Positions 20,983-34,147 of a DNA stretch of 64,000 bases are shown here, one piece after another. The notes under the pieces are model-generated. The model did no database searches, was not told the DNA's origin, and saw only the letters and a program-made list of their open reading frames with translations. The stretch is taken from NCBI GenBank assembly GCA_001724265.1, contig MEDY01000028.1:58605-122604 (forward strand). Reading direction: 5' to 3'. The stretch comes from Rhizaria sp. SCN 62-66. Taxonomy: Eukaryota > Rhizaria, unplaced. Position 1 is the first letter of the stretch, and every line of letters starts with the position of its first letter. A program made the translations under genes and the position numbers.

Positions 20983-22168
20983 TTACCTGATACGCTCAGC
21001 GACCCAGTCAAAAGCAACAACCATAATGCCACCGCCGGGCCCCAGACGCAGCAGACGCGGCGCGAGGCCCTTGTAGAGCGCGCGCAGCCCTTCTTCGCGG
21101 CCTACAGTCATCACAGACGGCCACGCCCAGCGGTACTTGGGCAGCTCCCCGGGCGCGGCGCGCGAGTTCTGGATGCGCGACTTAACGACGTCAAACTGTG
21201 TACGCGCGGGCAAACATATATCAGCCACAATCGAGCATAGAAAGATGATGATACACAGATTGAGTCAGGCAATAATAATGAGAACGTGTGAGTGTGGGCT
21301 CAGCAAGGGTAGGAATGAGATGAAAAACAGTTGCATAAACAAAACGCACAGAGATTAGAAGCAGGTCAAATCACCCACATAACGAGGTGGCTGCATAGTG
21401 ATGTGACGTACGGGCGTGTTCATGAAGGATGCAATTCCACCGGCGGTACAGCCAGTGACGAGGTTGTGGAGCAACTTCTCGTTGCTGCTTGCACCGGGCT
21501 TAGTGGGGTACATGTTGCGCACAGTGCCAATGACACCAAAGTAGGTTCCGTTCCACACGCCGTTACGCCAAAGCTGGGACTCGAAGCCGCGGTAGAGACC
21601 GCGGAAGAAGCCCTCAGCGCGCACAGTCTTTGCGAAGCAGTCGAGCGTCGACGCGTACAGCGCACGGCCGTCGGACGCTTGCATGCGGACCTTGACAACC
21701 TCGAACGGACAGTTCAGCACGACCTCGGACACACCCGCTAGAGTGCCCGCAGCAGTGGCACCCGCGCTGGACAGAGTGCCGTCGTTGGCGCGGAACCACT
21801 TCTTGTAGAGCTCGTTGGAAGAGAACTTGATCGCGCGTTTCGGCGCCTCAGCCAGCACAGGCGCAGAGATACCCCGGTAAAAAGAGCCCCAGCCTTCGGT
21901 GGTCACAATTTGGCGACACGCCGCGGCCATTGTAAGGCGCGAAGTAGCCAGCTGCGCGCGCGTCTTGAGCACATCGGTCGGGTACATGGCCAGGATCTCG
22001 GCCACGCCCGCGACGCCACCGGCAATGAACTGAGGTATACAATCATGAAAACGCGAATCAAAACAAAGTGAGACGCATATTTTACAAAGTGGTGTTTCAT
22101 TTTCAAATGTTTGAGATCGATAATGTTGGACGTACATGCTTGTGGAAGGGAAGATCTCCGTGAGACAT
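20983..22168 (-). CDS. ODC1: Mitochondrial 2-oxodicarboxylate carrier (SLC25 family)
   Basis: Inner-membrane carrier exchanging 2-oxoadipate/2-oxoglutarate. Three exons: 22168-22136, 22029-21412 and 21195-20983; both introns start GTACGT and end CAG. The joined protein is 287 aa, a usual length for the family. It contains the three carrier signatures: YPTDVLKTR, CPFEVVKVR and TPFDVVKSR, the last created exactly by the second splice. Closest in motif to yeast ODC1/ODC2 and animal SLC25A21 (PLPF/PFHKH-FIAGGVAGVAEILAMYP at the start, RLGPGGGIMVVAFDW at the end). The first exon codes for only 11 residues (MSHGDLPFHKH). Ends in TAA. Assignment to 2-oxodicarboxylates rather than a related substrate rests on overall similarity by eye. 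Confidence 0.85.
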
Positions 22169-25100
22169 CGCAACCTGCCCTTTAAAATGACGTGGAAAAA
22201 AAGTAGGTTCAAAAGAGGGATGCATGAGTGATATGAAGAGTTTTATTGAAATAAAATAAACTAACAGTTTCAACTCAGTGGAAAAACAAGATCGATTCCT
22301 TATTGACGATGAGTCTACAAAGTACAGAGGTGTTGAATCCTTCGTCCCCCTTCGCACCCATCTGCTCGCTCCAGCAACGGTCACCACAGTTTGGCCAAAT
22401 CTTAATCAATCAGCATAAACGACTTCACAAGCGTATGTGCGCAATGAACAGAGACAAGGTAATAATATATAGTGACGATTACCTGATGTATTCCAGTAAA
22501 AACACGCGTAGAAAACACATACACACGCTACATCACGTCGCCCAAGTGGCGAGCCAAACGCGCGGCCCAGTTTTACAGCCACGTTCAAGTGCGCACAAGG
22601 GACAACGAAAGAGTAAAGAGCAAGAAAATAATAGCCAGTGACACGCAAATAACGCTTGTGCAACTGAGACGATAGACACAACTGAACCCAAAAAGACAGA
22701 AAGAAACCAAAGACTGTAGATCAGACGGATGGGTGCGGGACGGAGACAGCGACACCTACGTAGACGCGCAACTGCAACAGAGCAGCGCCACACTCGACGC
22801 GTGCACGCATGCGGACCGGGCGGGCCACATCGCAACACGACGCTGCATGTGCGCATACCATGTGGTTTGTCTTAAGTAGGGGGCGCTGTGGCGTGGCAAA
22901 AAGGCCATGCGGTAGCGGTTTTGGTGAAGAGCGGAGATGGACGTAGTTATTGTTGTCGTGGTGGTGTTACTAATGTGGTAAAGGCGTATGAGGCGCGCAC
23001 GAGGCCCTCCGGCGTGCTGCGTTAGATAAAATAGATATCGATAGATATGTGATGTGGACGGGACTTGGGGGCGGAAGAGTGGCGCAAGCGAGACCAGATC
23101 GAGACCAAACTTGTCACGCACAGTGCACGGGTTTGCAAGCGTCCGTGTTGCACGACCAAGAGACCGAGAAAACAAGACGGACACAGTGCATGCACACACA
23201 CATAAGCGCGACATCAGAGAAATTGCAATTCAGGAGCGCACAACACTCGTATGCAGCGCAACGGGTGCCACGCGCCAAACGCGCCGTGGTAGGTTGCCAA
23301 CTTCTGCATGCAAATCGAGCTGTGACCACCGAGACTGCGACTGTGACCGAGATGTAGGTGGCAATGACGTGAGGTTTGTTGATCCGGACCGGCTCCTGCG
23401 CTACACACACACGCACACACACGCACACACACACGCACATCCTCTTGAGTGGCGAGGTCGGTGCGCTTACGCGCGCGCCAGAGCAGACAAAAGGTGAAAA
23501 CACACCATTACCAAACTGGGCCGGGCGCAAGTGCGGGCGAGTGTGCGGGCAGAGAGTGAGTATAAGTGATCACAAAAGAGTGTGAGGGTGAAAACACGGC
23601 TGGGGGGCAGGGTGGCGGTTGCAGCGTGATGCGGCACGGTGCGTCGCAGCGCGTGGGGTGCGGCCACCACTGCACGGAGACGCAAGCAACGCCGGTACAG
23701 TGGGATACACGCACACACACGAAATGACGCGGCGGCGTTGGCACGCACGCACTGCAGACCAGGGAATCAGGGACGGGAGAGACGAAGATGGAGAAGAAGA
23801 CGAAAGAGCGGGGAAATTGTGGGGCGCGCGAGAAGCGCGCGGCGCGCGGCGCTGGGGGCGAGACGGCGGGGTACGATTGCGAGCCACGGCACGGGCGCGC
23901 GCGATAAATTTGACATTGTTGTCGTTGTTTAGCGAGAAAAAGAAAAGTGACGAAAATGAAAATAAAATAATGAAACACAAAAAATGTTCATGTTTGAGGA
24001 ATGGTACACACAGACATTGCACACAATCCTCAGCAATGCACAACATTCGCATGTACAACATTCGCATACAAAGGGATGAACGAAAGCTGTGAAGGGACCG
24101 ACGCATAACGGGCTACAAAAACAAACAATCAGAAAACAAATAAGGACAGCTCAACGCAGTCACGCGCTGGCAACGAGAAAAAGAAACAGAAAATAAGATA
24201 AACACCTTTGAGGCTGGCAAAGTTCAGCACAATTAAAAGAAGTTTCATGTTAAAAAATAAATGAACAAAAGATAGAAAAAAACATCGCCGAAAATGAGAG
24301 CTAGAGTCGTCGAGTGAGTACATGTGTGTTCGTTCGCCCCCTGCACAGCACCCGGCCACGCCCGCGCGCGCACACAGCGCACTCAGACACGCGGCCGCGA
24401 CTGTGCGGGCGATTGGTTCCCGCGCGCTCACTTCACGGAGTATATGAGCGTGTGCGTCACACAGCGGGCGGGGCGCGCCGCGGGCTCGGGTCCAGTAAAA
24501 GCATACGGACACTCAAGAGCCAACAAGCGGGCCCCACTCGCTCTGCGAAGCGCGCGCGCGCACACACAAAACGGTGCGTATGCGTGATTGGCAAAGCAGC
24601 GCGGGTGAGAGCGGCGCCGGCGAACGCACCGATGCGAGCGCAAGTCGCTGCCGAGGCAAAAAACGACGTCGAAAGAACAAATCAAAATCGAAATTTTTCG
24701 AAAATGGGCGAACTCGTACGATTAGCAAGTGTGACGTCCGGCGCTTAAAGCGCGGGGCGCCGCTGCCATCCACAGCGCCACAGATGCAACCGACAGCGGT
24801 CACCCGCCACACAGAGAGAACAGCATGCGAGAGTGTCGGAGAAAAACCAAACGACTACACGCATGCGTGAACAGTCGATTGGTGAATGCGGGGCGGGAAG
24901 ACGCGCAAAACGAAATTGAAATAATATCAAAATAAGATATAACATAATAATTTTTGTGATTGTTACATTGACAAAAAGATCTTCACACACACTGCAACAC
25001 ACAACGACCGAGACCTAAACGCGGGCTCAGCCATCGCTGAAAGAGGGGGATAGAGGGGGAGAGAAATAATGATGGAGCAAGGCGACTTGCGAACGCGCAA

Positions 25101-25582
25101 GACATTGCGACTGGCACATGAGTAGAGTAATGTAAAGAGAAATTGGATCACGGGGTGATTAGGGGCGAAACAGCTGCTTATGCGGACTGTCCTGCACTGT
25201 ATGTTGCGTCTTCCGTCGGGGGGCTGTGCCGCCGCGGCGGGCCAGCGCGACGACAGCTGTGCCGCCGCGGCGGGGGAGCGCGACTACAGAGCTCGCAACA
25301 ACCATCGCACGCGCGGAAAACGCGCGGCAAGGCCGTCATTGTCATGGTGGCGATTGAAAATAAAACGTTATTCATTCTTATGCGCATCATAAGTGCGTTT
25401 GAAAGGACGACGACTACGAACAAATTAGAAAAAAGTAACCATTGGTAACCGACAAACTATTTTTGTGATGACAGCAGCAAAATAAACATAATACTGTACG
25501 CAAGCCTCATAGTTTCACACACATAAGCATTTTTTCAGTCACTGACCGACGCGCTTACTGGCAGACTGACAGACTGGCTGGC
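22169..25582. other. 3.4-kb region without recognisable gene
   Basis: Lies between the carrier's 5' end and the 3' end of the giant RRM gene, both on the minus strand. It contains a (CA)n/(CACG)n stretch and many short overlapping frames on both strands with no similarity I recognise. Composition is purine- and CA-biased on the plus strand. It could be a long 3' UTR of the giant gene, an upstream regulatory region or a non-coding transcript; nothing in the sequence decides this. Confidence 0.5.
23401..23441. repeat. (CA)n-type simple repeat with CACG interruptions
   Basis: Imperfect dinucleotide run of about 40 bp, alternating CA with occasional CG. No coding role is visible. Confidence 0.85.
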
Positions 25583-28405
25583 TTACTTGCGAGCAGCGCC
25601 TGCGCCGCCACCGGGCGGCGGACGGCCACCGCGCACGCGCTTGCCACCGCCCTCGGCCGGGGCCGGAGCTGGTGCCGGAGCCGGTGTCGGTGTCTGCGTG
25701 CCTGCGCTTGCGCTGTTGCCTTCGGGCGACGCGCCTGTAGCAGCGGTTGGGGCTGCGGCGGCTGCGGCAGCGGCAGCGGCAGCGGCGGCGGCGGCAGCAA
25801 GCGATGCCGCAGAGACGCCGCGACCGCCCCGCACCACAGGAGCCTGCTCCTGCTGCTGCTGCTGTTGCTGATGTTGACCTGAGCGCTGACGGTTGCGCGG
25901 CTGAGCCTGCGCCTGCGCGTGAGCCTGAGTCGACCCGGGGCCCTGGCCCTTAGACGGTCCTGGGGTCGGGGTCTGCGTCAGGCTGCTGCCGCCGCTGCTG
26001 CCGCCGCTGTGGCCGCCGCGGTGACCGTGGCCGTGGCGGTCGCTCGGGCTCTGCTGCTGCTGCTGCTGGTGTTGATGTTGCTGTTGTTGCTGCGGATGGG
26101 GACGCGGCTGCTGCTGCGTCTGCTGGTAAAGCTGGGGGAACTGTTGTGCGTACTGATCCTGGTCCCGCGGCTCCACTTGCATCGGCCGCAACGGCAGAGG
26201 CAGCTCACGGCGCTTTCTCCGCTGCTGTTGCTGCTGATGCTGTGGCGATGCAGCGCCGTGCGGTGACTGCTGGCGCGACTGCCGGTGGTGGGGGTGCTCG
26301 GCGCCGTGCTGACGCTGGCTGTGGCTGTGGTGCGACTGCAGCGCGGCAGACTGGCCCTGGCCCTGGCCCTGGTACGCCGGATGCAGCTGTTGGTGCTGCT
26401 GCGGGGATATAGTCCGCAGCAGCGGCGCGAGCGCGGCCGCGGCCTCCATGGGCCCCACGCCCTCGGGCACCATCGCGAGCAGACCCGCGAGCACGGCGGG
26501 CGCGGGCGCGGGGGCGAACCCGCGCGCGGCGAGTGCGGCCGCCACGGCGGTCACGCGCGCGGGCGAGGCCGCGGGCGCCGCGGGGGACTGCTGCTGCAGC
26601 TGCTGCTGCGCTCCCGCTCCCGCGCCGTTGCTGTTGCTGTTGTTGCCGTTGTTGTTGGCGCGCGGGAGCAGCGAAGGCACAGGCGCTTCGTCCTCGGTGG
26701 GAACCGAGACGGAGGACGCCGAGACCGAGGGCGTGGACGATGACGCGGAAGTGCCCGAGACTGAGTAGTCGGCCCAGGCTTTCATCGTCATCATCTGTGC
26801 GACTGTGCCCACCGCCGCGCCGCCGCTCGCAGCACCGCCGCTCGCAGCCCCCGCGTTGGCGTTAGGGCCAGCGCCAGAGCCAGCGCCAGAGCCAGAGCCA
26901 GTGGCAGCGCCAGTGGCGGCGCAAGTGGTGGCGGCGCCGGGCCCGATGCGGCCGGCCGAGGCCTTGTCGACCACCAGCCTCAGCGCGAGCGCCGCAGGTG
27001 AGGCCGCCGGCGCCGGTGCCCCCGCCTCAGCACTATGGGCTGCAGACGACGCGGGCAGTACCGCGGTGCCTCTAGCGCTGGCGGGGACCGAGGGCGCGGC
27101 GGCCGAGGGGCGCGCGGCGAGTGTGCGGGATAGACCGGGGGAGCGGCTGCGGCTGCGAGCGGAGCCGTGCTGCTTCTTGCTGCTGCTGCTGCTGCCGCTG
27201 CGACCGCTGCCGCGGAAACCGTAGGTGTGGCTGTTGTTGAGACTGCTCTGATGCGGCTGCGGGAGTGGATGTGAATGCGGGTGCGCCTGCGCCTGCGCCT
27301 GCGGTTGCGTGTGCGCGTGAGGCTGGGGTGGAGATTGCGGCTGAAGCTGGGTCTGAGCGTGCGTGTCGTTGCTGCGCGCTGCGTCTTGAGAGAGCGCTCT
27401 CGGGGCGGTTTCAGGCGCGTTCGCAACGGGATGCTGGTCCTGCGACTGCGTCTGCGGCTGAGGCTGAGCTGTTGACGGCGAAGGCTGGGCAATTGCAGCA
27501 GCATGCGCACTCTGCTGCTGCTGCTGCTGTTGTTGTTGCTGGTGATGGACGTGCAGACTGGGCGGCGGCAGCGCGCGCGTGACGTAGACGTACGAGCCAT
27601 CCGCGAGCCGCATCAGCACCGGCGGCTCACTCGCCGCTGCCACGGCTGCAGCGCCACCACCCTCAGCAGCTCCGGCCGCAGCCGGAGCCGTCGCCGTCAC
27701 AGCGCCAGCGCCCGAAGCAGCTGCGCCCACGGTCGCGCCAGCGCCGTCGCCGCTCTGCGCCGCCGGACTGGCAACTGCGAGCGCGGCCTCGGCCCCCGGC
27801 GGCAGCACCGTCGTCAGCGGCGGCGGCGGCGCGTGCGTCGCCGTCGCGTGGCCATGCGTCGGCAGGGACAGGGCCGCTGGCCCCGGCGGCGGCGCGGTCG
27901 GATACGCAGGGTAAGGGTGCGCCGCGAGGCCCCCAGTGAGCGCGTGACCGTGACCGTGACCGTGACCGTGGCTGTGACCGTGCGGTAGCTGGTGCGGGTG
28001 GAGCGCGGCGTGCGCCGCGTGGACCGCGTGCGCGTGCGCGTGCGGCGGGTAGTAGGGCGAGTAGCCCGCCGCGCCAGGACTGGACGCCGCCGTCCCCGGT
28101 CTCGGCCCGGGCCCGTGGGCAGGACCGTGGCTGTGGCTGGGACTGTGCGCAGCGGCATAGTACTGCGACGGTGCGTACATATGCGCGTGCGGGTGCGGAA
28201 GCGGCGGGTAGCCGTACGCCGCCATCGCGTGTGCCTGCGCCTGCGCTTGCGCCTGAGCCTGTGCCTGTGCGTGGGCTGCGTGCGCCGCGTGCGCGGCGTG
28301 CTGGAGCGAGAGGCCCGGCGGCGGCGCATAGTACGGGTACGGGGCGTACGGCGGGTAGCCCGCGGCGCCGGCGGGGGGCGGCCCAGTCGCATACGCGGCA
28401 GCAGC

Positions 28406-28436
<31 letters not shown>

Positions 28437-29429
28437 GCGGCAGACCCGGGCGGCGGCAGCGGCAGCGCCCCAGGCGGCACTTGCGCCGGCACGGTCCCGG
28501 CCGCAGGCGGCGCGCCGGCAGCGTCGGACGCAGACCCCGCGTGCGCGTCCACACCGGGGGGCGACTGCATCCCGTGCCCGTGTCCGTGCATGTGCGCGTG
28601 CGCGTGGGCGTGCGCAGGGTGTGCGTAGACAGGGCCGGCCGCGCCGCCCGTGCCGCCGCCGCCGCCGTGCGAGTGCAGCAGCGCGTGCGCCGCAGCGAGC
28701 GCCACGTCAGCGATGTTTGCAGGCACAGTTGTCGCTGCCGCTGTGGTGGTCGCCGTCAACGCCGGGGGAGGCGCCGAGAGCGACGCCGAAGCAGGCGCAG
28801 CAACGAGCGCGCCGCCGCTGGTGCTGCTGCTCCTGAGCCCGGGCGTAGACGCGGCCTCAGTCGGGACAGCGGCAGCCGCGAGCGCGGGCGCGGGCGCAGC
28901 AGCGGTTGCTGCATGCTGCGCCGCGGGGACTGACTGCGGGGCCGCCATCGTCGTCACATGGGGCCGCTGCGCAGACGCGGCGCTACTGCTGGGCTCGGCG
29001 GCGCGGGCCGCGTCCTTGCTGCCGGGGGGATGCTGGCTGGACGTGGCCACAGCGGGGGTCGCGGCCGCGGGCACTGTGATCGACGCGGCGGCGGGCAGAG
29101 ACGCGGCGGGCGCGCTGACTGAGGCGGGCAGCAGAGGCGGCGCCGTGAGCAAGCTGCCCTGCGTCGCGCGCGGAGGCGGCGTCGCGGCAGGGCTGCGGCC
29201 GTGGGCAAAGAACGTCGCCTGCGCCTGCGACGGGGATTGCGCAGGGCCGGAGCCGTTGGGCGGGACCCAATGCCCACCGTGTTGTGTCACACTGTGCTGT
29301 GCTCCACTGTGCTGACCGCCGTGGGACGTGCGGTAGAAGAAGCCCGCGCTCCCGGGCCGGGGCTGGGACTGCGGCTGCGGCTGCGGCTGCGCCGCGGAGT
29401 AGTTCTGCGGATACTGCTGTTGCTGTTGC

Positions 29430-29508
<79 letters not shown>

Positions 29509-31298
29509 GCTGTTGTTGGTACTGCTGCTGCTGTTGCTGATGCTGCTGCTGTTGCTGCTGGTGCAGCTGGAGCTGGCGCCGCGAGCCGGTCGTGCGGGGA
29601 CTCACCACGGTCGGGTTCGCCGCAGGCGCGGGGTAGTAGACCCCTCCGTGGATATGGCCATGCGCCTGTAACGGGGTCTGTGTTTGCGACTGCGTTTGTG
29701 CGCTGGTTTGGCTGTGCGCGTGCGACAGCGCGTGCGACTGCGGTGCGGCCCCAGAGTTGTTGCTGTTGGGCCCGGATGTGGAGGCGGCGGCGCGCGGACT
29801 GGGCTGGCTCGCCGCGGCGGAGACGCCGTCGCAGACCGACTGGGGGCGCGGCGCCAGCGCCGCAGCAGGAGTCGCAGTCGTCGTCGCAGACCCGGGCATG
29901 TGGCCGTGACCGTGGCTTTGCCCGTGGCTGTGGCCGAGAGAAAGCGCCGGCTCAGAGACAGGCAGCTGCTCGACCGGCGGCATGGCGACCCCGAAGGCAA
30001 CGGGCGCAGTCACGGGTGTCGAGGCGCTGTCCGCGTTGACCGCCACACTCACCGAGCGCCGCGCACCCCCGGGCCCTGTCGCACTCGCGCTGGCGCTGGC
30101 GCTCGCGCTGACGCCGGCGACGTTGGCGGCGGCGGCGGCGGAGGTCTTGACGCCGCGGCGACTCTGGCCCTGGCCTTGCCCCTGCGCCGCTTGACCAGAG
30201 CCCGGCTGCTGCGCAGCGCCCTGGCCGTAGCCGAACGCGGGGCGCGAGCCCGCGGCGGCGATGGCGGCCGAGGTGGGCGTGTTGGGCGAGTAGCGCACTT
30301 GCACGTAGCCGTTGCTTGACGCAGCCACGCCGCGCCCGCTGTGACCGTGGCTGTGGCCGTGGGCGTAGCCGGAGCCAGACCCGTGGCCGTAGCCGCCGAA
30401 GCCGCCGTGGCCGTATCCTTGGTTGGAGTAGCCGTGTCCGTGTCCGTGGCCGCCGCTGCCGCCGCCGTGAGGCTGTTGGCTGTGCGCCGGACTGTTGCTG
30501 TACCGAGGAGTCAGCTGCGGGTCGCCAGGCGTTGCGGGCGGAGACGCGTCTGCCGCAGACCGGACTGTCTGACCGCCACCGCTAGTGTGAGTGACTGGCA
30601 GTGCGAGCAGCATACCGGTCGGCCCGGCCTCGCTCGGCCCAGCCAGCGGAGGCGCAGTCTGACCCTGACAGGGCTGACCGCTGATTTGACCGGGTGCACC
30701 GCCAGTTTGACCGGGAATTTGACCGGGTTGCGCGTCGGAGGACTGCACGTACGACGCGGCAACCCCGCGGCGCGGCATGGCGCTGGCGGGGCCGCCCAGC
30801 TGCAGCTGCTGCAGTTGCTGCGGCAGCGGCGGAGACGCGGGCGAGAGCGTCGGAGACACGTCGCCCACAGTCCGCGGCGCGTGCGCGTGTGTTGCTTGGG
30901 GCTGCGCATGTGTTTGTGCATGTGCGTGCGTGTGAGGATGCGCGTGCGGGTGCCCCGGCTGACCGTGCGCGGGCGCCGCGGGGTAGTAGTACCAAAACAC
31001 TGGCTGCTGCTGCGCGCTCTGCATTTGCGGACCAGGCTGCTGCGGACTGTGTTGCTGCGGGCTATGCTGCTGCAGCGGCGGCGCATCGTCACTGGTCGCG
31101 GATGTGGTCGCGGTATCGGGCCCTGGCTGCGGCGGCGGCAGCGGCAGCGAAGACGTGGGCGCGAGATAGACCTGACCGTTGGGCGCAACAATGTACGCGA
31201 AGCCGGGCAGCGGCGTCGGCAGCGGCACCGGCATGGGGTACTGCTGCGGCGGCCCATGCTGGCTGTAGTGGACGCCGTGGGGCGGGCCGTAAAACTGC

Positions 31299-31330
<32 letters not shown>

Positions 31331-34106
31331 GTGATGATGATGTATGTGATGATGCGACTGCATCGCGTGTGCGTGTGCATTCGCGCCCGAAGTCGCGGCC
31401 GAGACCGCGGTCGACGTGCGCGTGAGCAGCAGCGGAGTCGACGCGGCGCTGCTGCCGTCTACGGTCCCCACGCTCATCATCATCATGCCGTTGCCCATCG
31501 CTGCGCCGCTGCCGCTGCCGAGAGGGGCGCGCGCGCGGCCGAACGTGGGTCCCGGCGTCGGCCGCAGTGGGACGGCGATCGCGACCCCGGACTCCTCCGC
31601 AGCGGCGGCCGCAGCGGCAGCGGCAGCGGCAGCGTCGCCGCTGGTCGCCGCCATGGCAGTCGCCGCATGCGCGTGCGCGTGTGATGATCCGCCCGCGGTG
31701 ACGAGCGCGCCGGGGGACGGCACGACAGGCGTCAGTGAGAGGCCCGCCAGTGCGCCGCCGCGGCCGCGGGCGAGGTGCGCTGCGGCCGCTGCCGCGTAGG
31801 GCGAGGCGGCGGCGCTGGCGCTGTAGTCGGGCTGCGAGCGCGCCGTGGGCCGCGCCGTCGCCGTCGTCATCAACGGCCTGTACCCAACCGAGCCGCCCGC
31901 CGTGCTGGGCGTCGCCGCCGCGAGGGGGGCCGCGGGCACCGCGAACTGCGCCTGCATCTGCGTCTGCGGGGCGGTGGCGAGCAAAGGCGTGGGCGCGGCG
32001 CTCGAGTCCGACTCCGCGGGGCTCGCGCGCGCAGCGCCGAGCTGGAGCTCGACGGATGTAGTCGCTACGGCAGCGGCGGAGGCCGCGCGGGCCGCGGGGG
32101 CAGAGGTTGCGGCGGCGGAGGCTCCACCGGCCGCGGGAGCAGCGCCGCGGCGGCGCGCGCCCGTCTGGCCGGGCCAAGGCAGCGCGAGGCGGTTGAACAG
32201 GTGCTGCTGCCAGACCGGCATCGCGTTCCCGTTCGCTGCGCTGCCGCTGCTGTGGCCAGGGCCGCCGGACTTGTGCGCGGACTCGCCCGCGCTCGCGGTT
32301 GCGGTTGCAGTGCCGCCAGAGAGGCCGCCTGCGTCGTGCGCGGAGTCCGCAGCGCCAGAGGTAAGTGCGGAGTGTTTCGTCGCGTCTGACTGTGAAGGAG
32401 CAGCAGTGGTGACCGAGGCCGCGAGCATGGCCGAGTGCGCCGAAGCCTTGTAGTTGTCGAACGGCAGGCGCTTGGCCCACCGCGCGACCAAGTACACCGC
32501 TGCGTCGGGCGCCGTGCACAGCGCAGACAGCTTCGCACGCGCGAGCGTCTCAAGTGAGGCGCTGCTGTTCGAAGCGGACGATGGCGACGGTGCCAGTGGC
32601 GGCGGCACGAGGCTCCGCAGCGCAGCAGATGCTGTGGCAACGGCGGATGCCGTCGTCGGACAGAGCGCCGCGGCGGCGACGGAGGCGGCGGACAGCGCGG
32701 CGGCCGTGGCGCGCGCACAACGGCGCGCGAGCCAGGCTGGGAGACGGCCACCGTGGAGAGCTGCGACGCAGCGGCGCACAGCGGTGTCGCCCGCGTCAGA
32801 GTCGGCGAAGTGGACGAAGACGCCCGAGTGCAGCGATACACACGGCGGCGGCGGCGCCATCGCGGGCGCAGCCGCACCCGCACTCGCGCTCGAAGCAGGC
32901 GCGACGGTGGACAGAGAGCTGCCCGCACTAGCACACGCGCTCGCAGTCGCGGTTGCGGTGGCTGCGGGCTGCGCGACAGTGCGCGTGGGCGCGACGGGCG
33001 TGTTGGCCGCGGAGGAGGAGCCCGCGCCGTAGGCAGCGAGGAGCGCGGCGGCCTCGGTGCTCGCGCGCGGGAGACGGCGGAAGAACGCGCTGGGCGACGG
33101 CGCGGCTGACTCGGCAATGGTGGCCATTACAGGCGCGGCAGCGGCGACGACGGCGGCGGCGGCCGGCGTCCCGGGGGGCTGCAGCGAGCCGAGAGGCGGG
33201 AATGCCGGGTCGTCTTCGGCGATTGTGATCACAGTGATCACGTCGTCACTCTCGCTCTCGGTCGCACTCTCAGTCGCGGTCGCCGTGTCACCGTCAGCCG
33301 CGGTCAGGGCGGTGTGTGCGGCTGCGGTGGCCGGAGCATGCGCGTGTTCGGAGAGGTAAAAGTTCTCGTCGATGTACGCGTCGTCGTTGAACGGGCACAC
33401 ACGGGGTGGGAACGATCCAGTCACGACGGTCACGGGGCCGAATTGAGCGAAAAACGCCTTGAGCTCCGCGACCGTCAGAGCCGTCGCGCCCTCCTCGCCC
33501 CATTGCTGCTCTAGCTCGCTCTCCGCGTTGCCGTTAGCGCCAGTGCCAGCGCCAGCGTCAGTGTTGGTGTCGGCGCCGGAGCCAGTGCCGGGGAAATGGC
33601 GCGCGAGCAGCGCGTCGGCGGCGGGATTCCGGTCCCCCACAGCGCGCGCGTCTGCCAGCGGCATCGGACTGAGCACGCGCAGCGGCACGCACGAAGCGGC
33701 AGTGCGCAGCGCCGCGGGCGGCAGCCAGGGCGCCACGGCGCACAACGGCAGTGCAGGGGACAGCGCCAGCAGCACGGCGCGCAGTGCGGCGGGGTCACCC
33801 GCGGCGGCCGCAGAGGTTAGCGAGGGCGGGAATGGCGGCAGCACAGGCGCAGGCACCGCCGCTGAGAGCGTCGCCGCAGGGGCCGTGGAGGTCGCGGCCG
33901 TAGCGGCGGTGCTGGATGACGCGGCGGTGCGGCTGGCCATGGAGGAGTCGCCCGTCGCGGTCGTCACCGTCGACGCGAGCGCGTTGATGCGGCGCGTGGC
34001 GGCACGCGCGGACGCCGGCGGGGACGACGACGCTGCGTGTGAGCTGAGCGACGAATCGAGCAGCAGCTCGAGGCACGTCTCGGACCGGTGCGGCGAGCCT
34101 CCGTGA

Positions 34107-34147
<41 letters not shown>

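Noticed and set aside
23500-24900. Numerous overlapping 60-180 codon frames on both strands
   Set aside because: No similarity, no domain and no consistent codon bias; typical of random open frames in GC-moderate non-coding DNA.
27814-32519. Arg/Pro-rich frames overlapping the giant RRM gene in other phases
   Set aside because: Low-complexity GC-rich DNA is open in several frames; only the one with RRMs and a consistent Ala/Ser/Gln composition continues over 15 kb.
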